This document shows, piece by piece, positions 35,581 to 44,694 of a DNA stretch of 64,000 nucleotides (position 1 is the first letter of the stretch; the number at the start of each line of letters is the position of its first letter). This DNA comes from Sphingomonas sp. UV9 (GTDB taxonomy: Bacteria; Pseudomonadota; Alphaproteobacteria; Sphingomonadales; Sphingomonadaceae). The notes under the pieces are model-generated. The model was given only the letters and a program-made list of their open reading frames with translations. It did no database searches and was not told the DNA's origin. Both the position numbers and the translations under genes were made by a program. The stretch is from NCBI RefSeq assembly GCF_004101245.1, contig NZ_SCIN01000002.1, forward strand, positions 496,001 to 560,000, given 5' to 3'.

Positions 35581-38500
35581 TCATCCCGTGGCGATCAGTC
35601 CGGTTGCGGCCTGCAGATCGACCGAGACCAGCCGGCTGACCCCGCGTTCGATCATCGTCACGCCGAACAGCCGGTGCATCCGGCTCATCGTGACCGCGTT
35701 GTGCGTGACCACGAGGTAGCGCGTGTCGGTGTCGCGGGACATGCGGTCGAGCAGGTCGCAGAAGCGCTCGATATTGGCGTCGTCGAGCGGCGCGTCGACC
35801 TCGTCGAGGACGCAGATCGGCGCGGGGTTGGTGAGGAACAGCCCGAAGATCAGCGCGACGGCGGTGAGCGCCTGTTCGCCGCCCGACAACAAGGTGAGCG
35901 ATTGCAGGCGCTTGCCGGGCGGTTGCACCATGATCTCGAGGCCCGCCTCCAGCGGATCGTCCGAGTCGATCAGTTCGAGATGCGCGCTCCCGCCATCGAA
36001 CAGCGTGGTGAAGAGCCGCTGGAAATGGCCGTTCACCGCCTCGAACGCGGCGAGCAGGCGCTGGCGGCCCTCGCGGTTGAGGGTTCCGATCGAACCGCGG
36101 AGGCGGTTGACGGCCTGGCCGAGTTCGTCGCGTTCGACGGCGTTGCCGCGCGATGCGTCTTCAAGGGCGGCGAGTTCGGTTTCGGCGACGAGATTGACCG
36201 GGCCGATGCGTTCGCGGTCGGCGGTGAGGCGGTCGTGCGTCGCCGATTCGTCTGCCGGCGCGCGGACGTCGGCGACTGCGAAGCCGAGGCGTTCGGGGAG
36301 GACGGGGGCAGGGCATTGGAAGCGCTCGCCGGAGAGTTTGCCGAGGTCGAGCCGGCGCGCTTCGTGGTTTTCGGCGCGCGCGATCGCGCCGGCGCGGGCT
36401 TCGCGGGCCTGGGCGAGCGCTTCGGTGGCGGCGCGGTGCGCGTCGTCGGCGCTGCGGGCGGCGGCTTCGGCGGCGTGTTCGGTGGCGAGCAGCGCGTCGG
36501 CGGCGGTGCGGGCGTCGCGGTGTTCGGCGTCGAGCGCGGCGATCTCCGCGTCGAGCGCGGCGGGGCGGCCGGCGATCGCGGCAAGGTCCGCGTCCAGCGT
36601 TGTTTCGCGGGCGTCCATGTTGGCGATGCGCTTGGCGGCTTCCCCCGCCCGCGCGCGCCAGCTGCGGGTGTCGGCTTGGGCTGCGGACAGGCGTTCGCGG
36701 TGCGTGGCGATCGTGGAATCGAGGCCGATGCGATCGGCGCGCGCCTGTGCGACGGCGGCGCGGCCGCGTTCGGCGTCATATTGAAGCGATGCCACCTGGC
36801 GGGCGTTGGCGGTGCCGTCGGGGACGGCGGCCATTGCGGCCTCGGCGCGGGTGCGTTCGGCGTGCGCGTCGGCGACGTCGTCGGCGATGCGGTGCGCGCG
36901 GACGTCGAGGTCGGCGCGCTGCGTGGCGAGGCGTTCGAGGGCTGCGGTGGCGCGGTCTTCGTTGCGGGTCGCATCGCGGGTGTCGGTTTCGGCGCGTTGC
37001 AGAGTGGCGCGCGCGGTTTGCGACTGGCGGCGGGCGTCCGCGATCTGGTGGTCGACTGTGGCACGCGCGGTTTCGGCTTGGTCTAGCGCGGCGGCGGCGG
37101 CGGGGCGTGCGGCCTGGAGCGCGGTCAGGCGGTTGCGACGGACGAGGCGTTCGGCGGCGGCCGCGCCGGTGCCGGTCGCGGTGAAGCCGTCCCAGCGGCG
37201 CAAGGTCCCGTCGCGCGTGACGAGCCGCTGGCCGACCGCGAGCGACTGGCCGGCGTCGGTGTCGACGACGAAGACCTGGGCGAGGCGTCGTGCGAGCGCG
37301 GGGGGGGCGTCGACATGCGCCGTCAGCGGGTCGGCATCGGCGGGCGCTGCGGGGTCGTCGGCGCGGGGCGTGGCGCCCGCCCAGGCGTCGAGCGCGGTGT
37401 CGAGATCGTCGCCGAGCGCGGCGGCGAGCGCGCGCTCATAGCCGGTGGCAGCCGCGACGTGATCGAGCAACCGGTCGCGGCCGGAGCGCTGCGTGGCCTT
37501 GGTGAGTGCGGCCGTCTCGCTGTCGATCGCGGCGAGGTCCGCGCGGGCGGTGGCGCGGGCGGTTTCGGCGGCGTCGCGCGCAGCGGTGGCGGCGGCTTCG
37601 TCGACGTCGGCGCGGGCGATGGCGTGGCGGGCGGTGTCCGCGGCGGTGGCGGCGGTCCGGCGGGCTTCGGCGGCGGCGTCGCGCTCGGCGATCAGCGGCG
37701 CGGTGTCGCCGAGGGTGCGGAGCGCGGCGGCGATCTGTGCGGCGTCGCGATCGGCGCGGTCGGCGCGGGTGCGCGCGGCGGCGAGCGCGGCGCTGGCGAC
37801 GCGGACCTCGGCGGCGTCGCGCGCCTGCGTAGCCAATGCTTGGGCGAGGGCGACTTCGGCATCGCGGGCGGCGCGTTCCGCGTCGGCGAGCGCCGTGTCG
37901 AGAGCGGGGGTCGCCGCGTTGGTGTCGGCGATCGCGGTGTCGAGTGCCTTGGCCTCATCGGCAAGGCGGGCGAGGGCTGCGGCGGCATCGTTCGCGAGCG
38001 AGCCTTCGCGGGCGCGGTCGTCGGCGATGCGGGCGCGGGCGTCGCTGAGGTCGGCGATCCGGCGCGCGATGGCGGTCTTTTCGGCGGTGAGCGTCGCGAG
38101 GCGGTGCGCGAGCTCGCCGACATGATCGCGTGCGGCAAGCGCGGCGGTGCGGGCGGTGGCGACGGCTTCGACCGCGCGGTGTTGGTCCTTTGCCGCGGCG
38201 CGCTCGGTGTCGGTGGCGGCGCGGACCCGTGCTTCGGCGGCGGCGGCTTCGGCCTTGGCGGCATCGGCGGCGGTGGCGGCGTCGCGCCAGCGGGCGAAGA
38301 GCGTACGCGCTTCGGCGACGCGGATCTGCGCGGAGATCACCCGGTAGCGTTCGGCGGCGCGCGCCTGTCGCTTGAGCGTCGCGGCGCGCGCGTCCTGATC
38401 CGAGATGATCTCGTCGAGCTTGGCGAGATTGGCTTCGGTCGCGCGCAGCTTGCCCTCGGCATCCTTGCGGCGGACGTGGAGCCCGGCGATTCCCGCGGCG

Positions 38501-38967
38501 TCCTCGAGCATCGCGCGGCGGTCGGCGGGCTTGGCGGCGATGACCGCGCCGATCCGGCCCTGGCTGACGAGCGCGGGGCTGTGCGCGCCGGTGGCGGCGT
38601 CGGCGAAGAGGAGGCCGACGTCCTTCGCGCGGACGTCGCGGCCGTCGATCCGGTAGGCGGAGCCAGCGCCGCGCTCGATCCGGCGAACGATCTCGCGTTC
38701 GTCGCCCGCCACCTCGGCGAGGATCGAGACTTCGGCGAAGTCGCGCGGCGGGCGGGTCGCGGTGCCGGCGAAGATGACGTCGTCCATGCCGGCGCCGCGG
38801 AGCGACTTGGCGCTGGCCTCGCCCATCGTCCAGCGCATCGCCTCCAGCAGGTTGGATTTGCCGCAGCCGTTCGGGCCGACGACGCCGGTCAGGCCGGGTT
38901 CGATGCGCAGGTCGGCAGGGTCGACGAAGCTCTTGAACCCGGTGATGCGGAGGCGTTTGATCTGCAT
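35581..38967 (-). CDS. smc: Chromosome segregation protein SMC
   Basis: This 1128-residue ATPase forms the condensin that organises and segregates the chromosome with ScpA/ScpB. The N-terminal head has FKSFVDPADLRIEPGLTGVV and Walker A GPNGCGKSNLLEAMRW. Two long Ala/Arg/Asp-rich coiled coils flank a hinge at about 500-610 (YERALAAALGDDLDTALDAW). The C-terminal head has the signature LLSGGEQALTAVALIF and Walker B ICVLDEVDAPLDDAN. The coiled coils are extremely alanine-rich, which leaves long open frames on the opposite strand that are not genes. Confidence 0.96.
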   Translation of the reverse strand: MQIKRLRITGFKSFVDPADLRIEPGLTGVVGPNGCGKSNLLEAMRWTMGEASAKSLRGAGMDDVIFAGTATRPPRDFAEVSILAEVAGDEREIVRRIERGAGSAYRIDGRDVRAKDVGLLFADAATGAHSPALVSQGRIGAVIAAKPADRRAMLEDAAGIAGLHVRRKDAEGKLRATEANLAKLDEIISDQDARAATLKRQARAAERYRVISAQIRVAEARTLFARWRDAATAADAAKAEAAAAEARVRAATDTERAAAKDQHRAVEAVATARTAALAARDHVGELAHRLATLTAEKTAIARRIADLSDARARIADDRAREGSLANDAAAALARLADEAKALDTAIADTNAATPALDTALADAERAARDAEVALAQALATQARDAAEVRVASAALAAARTRADRADRDAAQIAAALRTLGDTAPLIAERDAAAEARRTAATAADTARHAIARADVDEAAATAARDAAETARATARADLAAIDSETAALTKATQRSGRDRLLDHVAAATGYERALAAALGDDLDTALDAWAGATPRADDPAAPADADPLTAHVDAPPALARRLAQVFVVDTDAGQSLAVGQRLVTRDGTLRRWDGFTATGTGAAAAERLVRRNRLTALQAARPAAAAALDQAETARATVDHQIADARRQSQTARATLQRAETDTRDATRNEDRATAALERLATQRADLDVRAHRIADDVADAHAERTRAEAAMAAVPDGTANARQVASLQYDAERGRAAVAQARADRIGLDSTIATHRERLSAAQADTRSWRARAGEAAKRIANMDARETTLDADLAAIAGRPAALDAEIAALDAEHRDARTAADALLATEHAAEAAARSADDAHRAATEALAQAREARAGAIARAENHEARRLDLGKLSGERFQCPAPVLPERLGFAVADVRAPADESATHDRLTADRERIGPVNLVAETELAALEDASRGNAVERDELGQAVNRLRGSIGTLNREGRQRLLAAFEAVNGHFQRLFTTLFDGGSAHLELIDSDDPLEAGLEIMVQPPGKRLQSLTLLSGGEQALTAVALIFGLFLTNPAPICVLDEVDAPLDDANIERFCDLLDRMSRDTDTRYLVVTHNAVTMSRMHRLFGVTMIERGVSRLVSVDLQAATGLIATG

Positions 38968-39023
38968 TCCGGCGCCTCCCCGACGGTTAGGGTGTCGATC
39001 CTAGTCCCGGCCGCGGCGCCGGT

Positions 39024-39078
39024 GTTTGCCCGCGAAGGCGGGGATCCAGACTGGGCTCCCGCCTTCGCTGGCGAACAG
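39024..39078. repeat. REP-pair family B, copy 3
   Basis: GTTTGCCCGCGAAGGCGGGG then ATCCAGA meets CTGGGCTCCCGCCTTCGCTGGCGAAC almost back to back. It lies next to repeat A copy 5 in the smc leader region. Confidence 0.8.
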
Positions 39079-39107
39079 TGAGGGTGCGCTAGGTCAACGC
39101 GCGTTGC

Positions 39108-39213
39108 TCCCCCCCGGCGGAGGCCGGGGCCCAATTGGGGGACGGTGCTAACGGAGGTCGCGCTTCGTTATATCCACCTTTCCAATTGGGCCCCGGCCTT
39201 CGCCGGGGTGGTG
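39108..39213. repeat. REP-pair family A, copy 5
   Basis: The arms are CCCCCGGCGGAGGCCGGGGC/CCAATTGG and TCCAATTGG/GCCCCGGCCTTCGCCGGGG. The spacer holds GCTAACGGAGGTCGCGCTTC, matching the family core. It lies between the DsbA-like gene and smc. Confidence 0.88.
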
Positions 39214-39231
39214 CGTCGCGCGGGGGGGGGC

Positions 39232-39972
39232 TTACGCCCCCGCCGCCTTCAGCGCCTTCTCCATCTGGTCCCAGCTCACGACCTGGTCGAGCTTCTTGTC
39301 GTTGATCAGGAAGGTCGGCGTGCCCGTCACGGTGCCGGCCTGCATCGCATTTTCGGTCGGCTTGGCCATCACCTCGAGCTGCTTCTGGTCGGCGAGGCAG
39401 GCGCGCGCCTTGGCTTCGGGAATGCCGCGCTGCTTGACGAAATCGATCGCGCCCATCTGCTCGGCGAGCTTGGTGGCGACCACCGTCGGCGGCTGGTTGG
39501 CGAGGCCCTGCTGCTGCGCGGGCGTCATCGCCTGGAGCTTGTCGAGAAAGGCGATCTGGTTGCCGTACATCTGTTCGAGCAGCGGGAAGAACGGCGCGAC
39601 GCCGCCGCACTGGCCGAGCAACGTCAGCGCCACATCGGGTGCGCCGTGGACGAGGAAGTCGCGGAATTCGAAGCTCACCTTACCGGTCGAGACGTATTTC
39701 TCGGTCAGCGGCTTGTACGACTCGCGCGCGAACGCGCCGCAGGTCGGGCACGAGCGCGCGCCATATTCGACGAGCTTGATGGGCGCGTTCGGGTTGCCCA
39801 TCAGATAGCCTTCGGAGGTCTTTACCACCGTCTCGGTCCAGTTCTGGCCGGCGGGGGCGGCGGCGGCTGCAACGGGCGCGGCGGCGGGCGCGTCGACATT
39901 GGCGGTCGAATCATTCTTCGAGCAGGCGGCGAGCGCGAGCGGCAGGACGGCGAGCGTGGTCAGGAACTTCAT
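39232..39972 (-). CDS. DsbA-family thiol-disulfide oxidoreductase, probable lipoprotein
   Basis: This 246-residue periplasmic protein has a lipoprotein signal (LAVLPLALAACSKN, lipidated Cys16), an Ala/Pro spacer and a DsbA fold. The active site is RSCPTCGAF (CPTC), unlike the CPHC of E. coli DsbA, and the cis-Pro loop is in TGTPTFLIND. LVHGAPDVALTLLGQCGG in the helical insert is typical of the alphaproteobacterial DsbA-like group. It follows a second DsbA-like gene with 38 bases between. The pair may oxidise different substrates or act in series. Confidence 0.9.
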   Translation of the reverse strand: MKFLTTLAVLPLALAACSKNDSTANVDAPAAAPVAAAAAPAGQNWTETVVKTSEGYLMGNPNAPIKLVEYGARSCPTCGAFARESYKPLTEKYVSTGKVSFEFRDFLVHGAPDVALTLLGQCGGVAPFFPLLEQMYGNQIAFLDKLQAMTPAQQQGLANQPPTVVATKLAEQMGAIDFVKQRGIPEAKARACLADQKQLEVMAKPTENAMQAGTVTGTPTFLINDKKLDQVVSWDQMEKALKAAGA

Positions 39973-40010
39973 CGGGTTACTCCAGTGTCTCACGTGAAAT
40001 AGCGGGGAAT

Positions 40011-40676
40011 TTAGCGGGCGCCGGCCTTGCGGAGCGCGGGTTCGAGCTGCTCCCAGCCGACATGGGGCACGATCTTGCCGTTGACGTAGAAGGTCGGCGT
40101 CGAATCGATTTCCTTGGGCGCGTCGGCGGTCAGTTTGACGATGCGGTCGATCTCGGGCTGGTTGGCGAAGCACGCGTCGATCGCCGCGTCGGACAGGCCG
40201 CGTGCCTTGACGAGCGCGGTTAGGCCCGAGCCGTCGGCGTTGGCGCGGATCTGCGCGGCGGTCGGGTACATGGCGAGGCGGGCGGCGTTCCCCTGCTGAT
40301 ACTCGATGCCGCGTTGCAGCCATTGCGGCTGCGCGGCGAAGATCGCCGACGAGGTCGCGGCGAACCCCTTGGCGCCGGCGCAGCGCGCGAGGATCGCGGC
40401 GGCGAGATCGAGCCGGTCGCGGATGAAGCTGTGGAATTCGAGGCTGGTCGAGCCCGAGGCGATCATCTGGCGCTTCAGCACAGGCTCCGACTTCACCGAG
40501 AAATCGGCGCAGTGCGAGCAGGTGTAGCTGCCATATTCGACCAGCTTCACGCGCGCGGCGGGGTTGCCGATCAGGTACGCACCCGAGGGTAGAATACGCG
40601 CGGTCTGCGACCAGTCGCGCTTGGGGGCGGCGCCGGTGAGCAGGCACAAGGCTAGGAAAGCGAAGAGGACGCGCAT
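40011..40676 (-). CDS. DsbA-family thiol-disulfide oxidoreductase
   Basis: This 221-residue protein has a signal peptide (FAFLALCLLTGAAP) and a DsbA fold with the active site in YTCSHCADF (CSHC) and the cis-Pro loop in DSTPTFYVNG. Extra cysteines occur in ARCAGAKG and in the C-terminal helix. Its ATG overlaps the stop of the DUF721 gene (TGATG), so the two are translationally linked. It is upstream of the lipoprotein paralogue, and both are transcribed toward smc. Confidence 0.9.
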   Translation of the reverse strand: MRVLFAFLALCLLTGAAPKRDWSQTARILPSGAYLIGNPAARVKLVEYGSYTCSHCADFSVKSEPVLKRQMIASGSTSLEFHSFIRDRLDLAAAILARCAGAKGFAATSSAIFAAQPQWLQRGIEYQQGNAARLAMYPTAAQIRANADGSGLTALVKARGLSDAAIDACFANQPEIDRIVKLTADAPKEIDSTPTFYVNGKIVPHVGWEQLEPALRKAGAR

Positions 40677-41230
40677 CAGGTGATCCTGGGAAGGCCGTGC
40701 GTCGAGGCGACTCCGGCGGCGAGGGATTCGAGGACGGCGCGCAGTTCCGGATCGGCGATGCCCTTCAGGCTCTGGCCGAGATCGACGGGAACCGGGCGGA
40801 CCGAGGGCGGCGCTTTCCGCGGCACGGGGGCGGCGACTTCGCCCTGCCGGATCGCGACCTTCACGATCGCGGCGTAACCGAAGAAGCGGTTCACGCGCTC
40901 GATGATCTCAGGGGCGATGTGCTGCATCATCGGGGCATGCGCGCCGCGGACGGTGAGGGTCAGGACACCGTCCTGCTTCTTGCCGACCGGGAAGCGGATC
41001 GATTCGGGGATGCTCGCGCCCGCCAGTTTCGCGCCGACGATGTCGGGCCAGCGGCTGACGATCGACGACTGGACGAAGCCGAATCGCCGGAACGCCGCGC
41101 CGCCGATCGCGGGCAACAGCTCGGCGACCGCGCGCGAGCGGTTTTCCCGCGGGGCGTCCGGGTCGGTCTTGCCTTTCACGCGGCGCTTGGGCGTCGCAGC
41201 TTTGGGCAGGGAAACGGGCGGCTTGCTCAT
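40676..41230 (-). CDS. DUF721 protein, DciA-like
   Basis: This 184-residue basic protein contains the DUF721 domain at about residues 50-130: WPDIVGAKLAGASIPESIRF, LTLTVRGAHAPMMQHIAPEI and INR-like ERVNRFFGYAAI. DUF721/DciA proteins load the replicative helicase DnaB in bacteria lacking DnaC. The N-terminal 40 residues are basic and disordered. The start could be the ATG at 41230 or one four codons earlier (41242); neither has a clear ribosome binding site. It is divergent from mutY and heads the DsbA-DsbA row. Confidence 0.82.
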   Translation of the reverse strand: MSKPPVSLPKAATPKRRVKGKTDPDAPRENRSRAVAELLPAIGGAAFRRFGFVQSSIVSRWPDIVGAKLAGASIPESIRFPVGKKQDGVLTLTVRGAHAPMMQHIAPEIIERVNRFFGYAAIVKVAIRQGEVAAPVPRKAPPSVRPVPVDLGQSLKGIADPELRAVLESLAAGVASTHGLPRIT

Positions 41231-41256
41231 CTGCGAACCCATGCCATAGGCGACGC

Positions 41257-42300
41257 GTGAACGCCAAGCGCTCTTCGGTCTCGACGGCCCTGCTCGACTG
41301 GTATGACGCGCATCGCCGCGATCTGCCGTGGCGGGCCAAGCCCGGCGAGGCGGTCGATCCGTACCGGGTGTGGCTGTCCGAGGTGATGTTGCAGCAGACG
41401 ACGGTCGCCGCAGTGACTCCGCGGTTCCTGGCGTGGACCGAGCGGTGGCCGGATTTCGCAAGGCTGGCGGCGGCGGACGATGCCGATGTGATGGCCGCGT
41501 GGGCTGGGCTCGGCTATTATGCGCGGGCGCGCAACCTGGTGAAGGCGGCGAAGGCCGTTGTCGCCGAACATGGCGGCGTGTTTCCGGGGACCGAGGCCGA
41601 ATTGCGCGCACTGCCGGGGCTGGGCGCGTATACCGCGGCGGCGGTGGCGGCGATCGCGTTCGGCGAGCGCGCGGTGGTGGTCGATGCGAATGTCGAGCGG
41701 GTGGTCGCGCGGCTGTTCGCGATCGAAACGCCGTTGCCGGCGGCGCGGCCGGCGATTCGGCGCGCGGCTGATTCGATCACGCCCGATCCCCGCGCGGGGG
41801 ATTTCGCGCAGGCGATGATGGATCTGGGCTCGGGGATCTGCACGACGCGCAGTCCGAAATGCCTGCTCTGCCCGATCCGCGAGCATTGCGAGGGGTTCAG
41901 GCAGGGCGCGCCCGAGCGGTTGCCGGTCAAGGCGAAGAAGGCGGCCAAGCCGCAGCGCTTCGGCACGATCTTCTGGCTGGAGCGAGCGGGGCAGGTGCTG
42001 TTGGTGCGGCGGCCCGATACGGGGCTGCTCGGTGGGATGCGCGCGTTTCCGACGGGGCCGTGGGGCGACGGCCCACCGGGGTTCGAGGACGCGCCGGCAC
42101 AGGCGGACTGGCGGATGCTGGGCGCGACCGTCGCGCACGGATTTACCCATTTCGATCTGCAACTGACGCTTGCGGTGGCGACGGTCGAGGCGCATCAACC
42201 TCGCGTTCCAGCCGGAAGCGAATGGTGGCCGATCGACGACCTGGATAGCGCCGGGCTGCCGACCGTGTTCGCCAAAGCCGGCAAAGCCATACGCAACTAG
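41257..42300 (+). CDS. mutY: Adenine DNA glycosylase
   Basis: This 347-residue base-excision repair enzyme removes adenine opposite 8-oxoguanine. The helix-hairpin-helix is LRALPGLGAYTAAAVAAIAF, the catalytic Asp lies in VVVDANVERV and the Glu in WLSEVMLQQTTV. The [4Fe-4S] cluster cysteines are spaced as C-x6-C-x2-C-x5-C in CTTRSPKCLLCPIREHC. A C-terminal Nudix-like domain (from about 228, FGTIFWLERAGQVLLVRR) reads 8-oxoG. The start is GTG at 41257. Confidence 0.95.
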   Translation: MNAKRSSVSTALLDWYDAHRRDLPWRAKPGEAVDPYRVWLSEVMLQQTTVAAVTPRFLAWTERWPDFARLAAADDADVMAAWAGLGYYARARNLVKAAKAVVAEHGGVFPGTEAELRALPGLGAYTAAAVAAIAFGERAVVVDANVERVVARLFAIETPLPAARPAIRRAADSITPDPRAGDFAQAMMDLGSGICTTRSPKCLLCPIREHCEGFRQGAPERLPVKAKKAAKPQRFGTIFWLERAGQVLLVRRPDTGLLGGMRAFPTGPWGDGPPGFEDAPAQADWRMLGATVAHGFTHFDLQLTLAVATVEAHQPRVPAGSEWWPIDDLDSAGLPTVFAKAGKAIRN

Positions 42301-42317
42301 GCCAAACGGAGAGCTGC

Positions 42318-43700
42318 ATGAAACTGGTGCACTGGATTTCGACGGGCGGCCTCGCCGCGCTGGCTGCTGCTACGGCCTACGCCCAGCAGGCGCAGCCCCG
42401 ACCGCAGATATCCTCCAGCCCGCGCGTCTCAAGCGTAAAGTCTGGCGACATCGTCGTCACTGAAATGCCAGGCGATCCAGCGCGCGCCGCGTTGCCAAAC
42501 GTCGAGCGCTTGTTCGATGGATATGTTCGGAACGGAGCGATGCCAGGCATCGTAGGCGCCTTTGGCTTTGGTGAACGACCGACCCTGTTCCTTGCCAGCG
42601 GCACCATAGCCGATGGCGAAAAACAACCCTTCGCCGGCCCCGACTCGCTGTGGCGGGTCTACTCCATGAGCAAGCCGATCACCGGCATGGCGGCGATGAT
42701 GCTGATCGAGGATGGCAAGCTCAACCTCGACGATCCGGTCAGCAAGTATATCCCGGCGTTCAAGGACATGAAGGTCGCGACCAGCCCCGACACGTCGCTC
42801 GCCACGCGGCCGGCGACGCGGCCGATCACGATCCGCAACCTGCTGACGCATACCGCAGGGCTCGGCTACACGATCGTCACCAAGGGGCCGCTGCTGAAGG
42901 AGTATGAGCGGCTCGGTATCCTGCCGCTGTCGGTCAGCGCGGCGATGGAAGAGAAGATGCGGCCCGTGCGGCCGAAATCGCTCGAGGAATTCGCAAACCG
43001 CGTGGCCACGCTGCCGCTGATCGCGGAGCCGGGAACCAAGTGGAGCTATTCGATCGGGCTCGACGTGATGGGCCGCGTGATCGAGGTCGCGAGCGGCATG
43101 AGCTTCGAGCGGTTCGTGCAGACGCGATTGTTCGATCCGCTCAAGATGAAGTCGAGCTTCTGGCAGGTGCCGCAGAGCGAGATCGGGCGACTTGCGACCA
43201 ACTACGCGTTCGTCGGCGATACGCGGACGCCGCTCGATCCGGCGGCGAACTCGGTGTTCGCGCAGAGGCCGAGCTTTCCGTACGGCGGCGCTGGCCTCGT
43301 GATGTCGGCGCGTGATTACGACCGGTTCCTGCACATGATCCAGGACGGCGGCACGCTCGACGGTGTGCGCGTGATGAGGCCCGAGACGATCGCGCTCGCG
43401 ACGTCGAACCTGTTGCCCACGGGCGTGACCTATGGTGGCGTGAGCAGCGGTACCGGCGGTACGAAGGGGAGCAACATGGGCTTCGGCGCGGGCGGATCGG
43501 TGGTGCTGGAAACGACGCCGAACGGTCCGGGCAAGGGCACCTATGCCTGGGGCGGCGCGGCGGGGACGATCGCGTGGGTCGATCCGCTGAAGCATTCGCG
43601 CGGTACCGTGATGGTCAATTACTTCCCGGCAGACCGCATTCCCCTGCGCGAACAGGTGGTCGCAGCGCTCATGCAGGATGCGGCGAGGTTGCGCCGATGA
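42318..43700 (+). CDS. Serine hydrolase, beta-lactamase/class C family, exported
   Basis: This 460-residue protein has a signal peptide (GLAALAAATAYAQ) and the penicillin-binding class C fold. The catalytic SxxK is in WRVYSMSKPITG (Ser116, Lys119), with the Tyr-x-Asn-like YSIGLDVMG later, and RNLLTHTAGLGY is the usual family marker. Members act as D-alanyl-D-alanine carboxypeptidases, esterases or lactonases, so substrate is unknown. The first 110 codons use many more A/T-ending codons than the rest, a possible sign of recombination. GGAG precedes the ATG. Its stop overlaps nudC. Confidence 0.88.
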   Translation: MKLVHWISTGGLAALAAATAYAQQAQPRPQISSSPRVSSVKSGDIVVTEMPGDPARAALPNVERLFDGYVRNGAMPGIVGAFGFGERPTLFLASGTIADGEKQPFAGPDSLWRVYSMSKPITGMAAMMLIEDGKLNLDDPVSKYIPAFKDMKVATSPDTSLATRPATRPITIRNLLTHTAGLGYTIVTKGPLLKEYERLGILPLSVSAAMEEKMRPVRPKSLEEFANRVATLPLIAEPGTKWSYSIGLDVMGRVIEVASGMSFERFVQTRLFDPLKMKSSFWQVPQSEIGRLATNYAFVGDTRTPLDPAANSVFAQRPSFPYGGAGLVMSARDYDRFLHMIQDGGTLDGVRVMRPETIALATSNLLPTGVTYGGVSSGTGGTKGSNMGFGAGGSVVLETTPNGPGKGTYAWGGAAGTIAWVDPLKHSRGTVMVNYFPADRIPLREQVVAALMQDAARLRR

Positions 43701-44584
43701 GCGTGAAGGAGGCGCCGGGCTTCACCGGCGGGACGCTCGACCGGGTCGATGCGATGCGGCACGACCCGGAAGCGCTGGCGGCGGCGCGTTGCGACTGGCG
43801 CGCGCGGCTGCTGGTGCTCGACGGGTTGCTGCCGGGGGTGACCGACGACGGGCGGCTGGCGTGGACGTCGATGGTGGACTTGCCCGACGATGCCGCGCCG
43901 ATCCTGCTTGGGCTGGACGAGAGCGGGCGGCCGCACTTCGCGGCATTGCTGGCGGGGATGCGCGTCGATACCGCGCCGGCGATGCGTTCGCCCGCGCTGA
44001 TGGCGGTGCTGGCGTCGCTCGCGCCGGGTGAGGCGGCGACCTACGCGGGCGCGCGGAGTGTGATCGACTGGCATGTGCGGCATGGCTTTTGCGCGAAATG
44101 CGGGTCGCCGACCGACGTGTTTCGAGCCGGATGGGCGCGGAAGTGCCCGAACTGCGCGGCCGAGCATTTTCCGCGCGTCGATCCGGTGGTGATCATGATC
44201 GCCGAGCATGACGGGCGCGCGCTACTCGGGCGCGGCAAGGGGTGGCCGCCGGGGCGCTATTCGGCGCTGGCCGGGTTCCTCGAGCCGGGCGAGTCGATGG
44301 AGGAAGCGGTCGCGCGCGAGATCGTCGAGGAGGCGGGCGTCCGGGTCGGCAAGGTACGCTATATCGCGAGCCAGCCCTGGCCATTCCCGTCGTCGCTGAT
44401 GATGGCGTGCGTCGCGGAGGCCGAGGACGACGCGATCACGCTCGATACCAACGAGCTGGAGGACGCGATGTGGGTGCCGCGCGAGATGGTGCGCGCGGTG
44501 CTGCGGGGGGAGGAGGGACCGTTCCTGCCGCCGCCGCCTTATGCGATTGCGTATACGTTGTTGAGGGAATGGGCGGGGGAGTAG
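43697..44584 (+). CDS. nudC: NAD+ diphosphatase / NAD-cap decapping hydrolase
   Basis: This 295-residue Nudix enzyme cleaves NAD(H) and can remove NAD caps from RNA. A zinc ribbon is formed by CAKCG and CPNC at about 134-155. The Nudix box is GFLEPGESMEEAVAREIVEE at about 195-217, followed by the NudC signature SQPWPFPSSLM. The ATG overlaps the upstream stop (ATGA). The N-terminal domain is typical and less conserved. Confidence 0.93.
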   Translation: MSVKEAPGFTGGTLDRVDAMRHDPEALAAARCDWRARLLVLDGLLPGVTDDGRLAWTSMVDLPDDAAPILLGLDESGRPHFAALLAGMRVDTAPAMRSPALMAVLASLAPGEAATYAGARSVIDWHVRHGFCAKCGSPTDVFRAGWARKCPNCAAEHFPRVDPVVIMIAEHDGRALLGRGKGWPPGRYSALAGFLEPGESMEEAVAREIVEEAGVRVGKVRYIASQPWPFPSSLMMACVAEAEDDAITLDTNELEDAMWVPREMVRAVLRGEEGPFLPPPPYAIAYTLLREWAGE

Positions 44585-44595
44585 GTCGCCCCTTC

Positions 44596-44679
44596 CCGTC
44601 ATCCTGACGAACGTCAGGACCCAGGGTTACGAACGCCGTCCTGCTTGGCTCTGGGTCCTGACTTTCGTCAGGATGACGG
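44596..44679. repeat. REP-pair family C, copy 2
   Basis: Both arms carry the TCCTGACGAA-type head: CCGTCATCCTGACGAACGTCAGGACCCAG on the left and CTGGGTCCTGACTTTCGTCAGGATGACGG on the right. It fills the gap between convergent nudC and the LLM gene. Confidence 0.88.
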
Positions 44680-44694
44680 AATAGAAGAGCGGAC

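Noticed and set aside
35497..39081. Very long open frames on the plus strand opposite smc (529 and 588 codons)
   Set aside because: They are shadows of the alanine- and arginine-rich coiled coil in smc. Their proteins are Gly/Ala/Arg/Val-rich low-complexity sequence without a start signal or a family, while smc on the other strand has all its motifs.
39232..40647. A 471-codon frame seeming to fuse both DsbA-like proteins
   Set aside because: The N-terminal part is an out-of-frame reading of the upstream DsbA-like gene; the lipoprotein signal at 39972 marks the true start.
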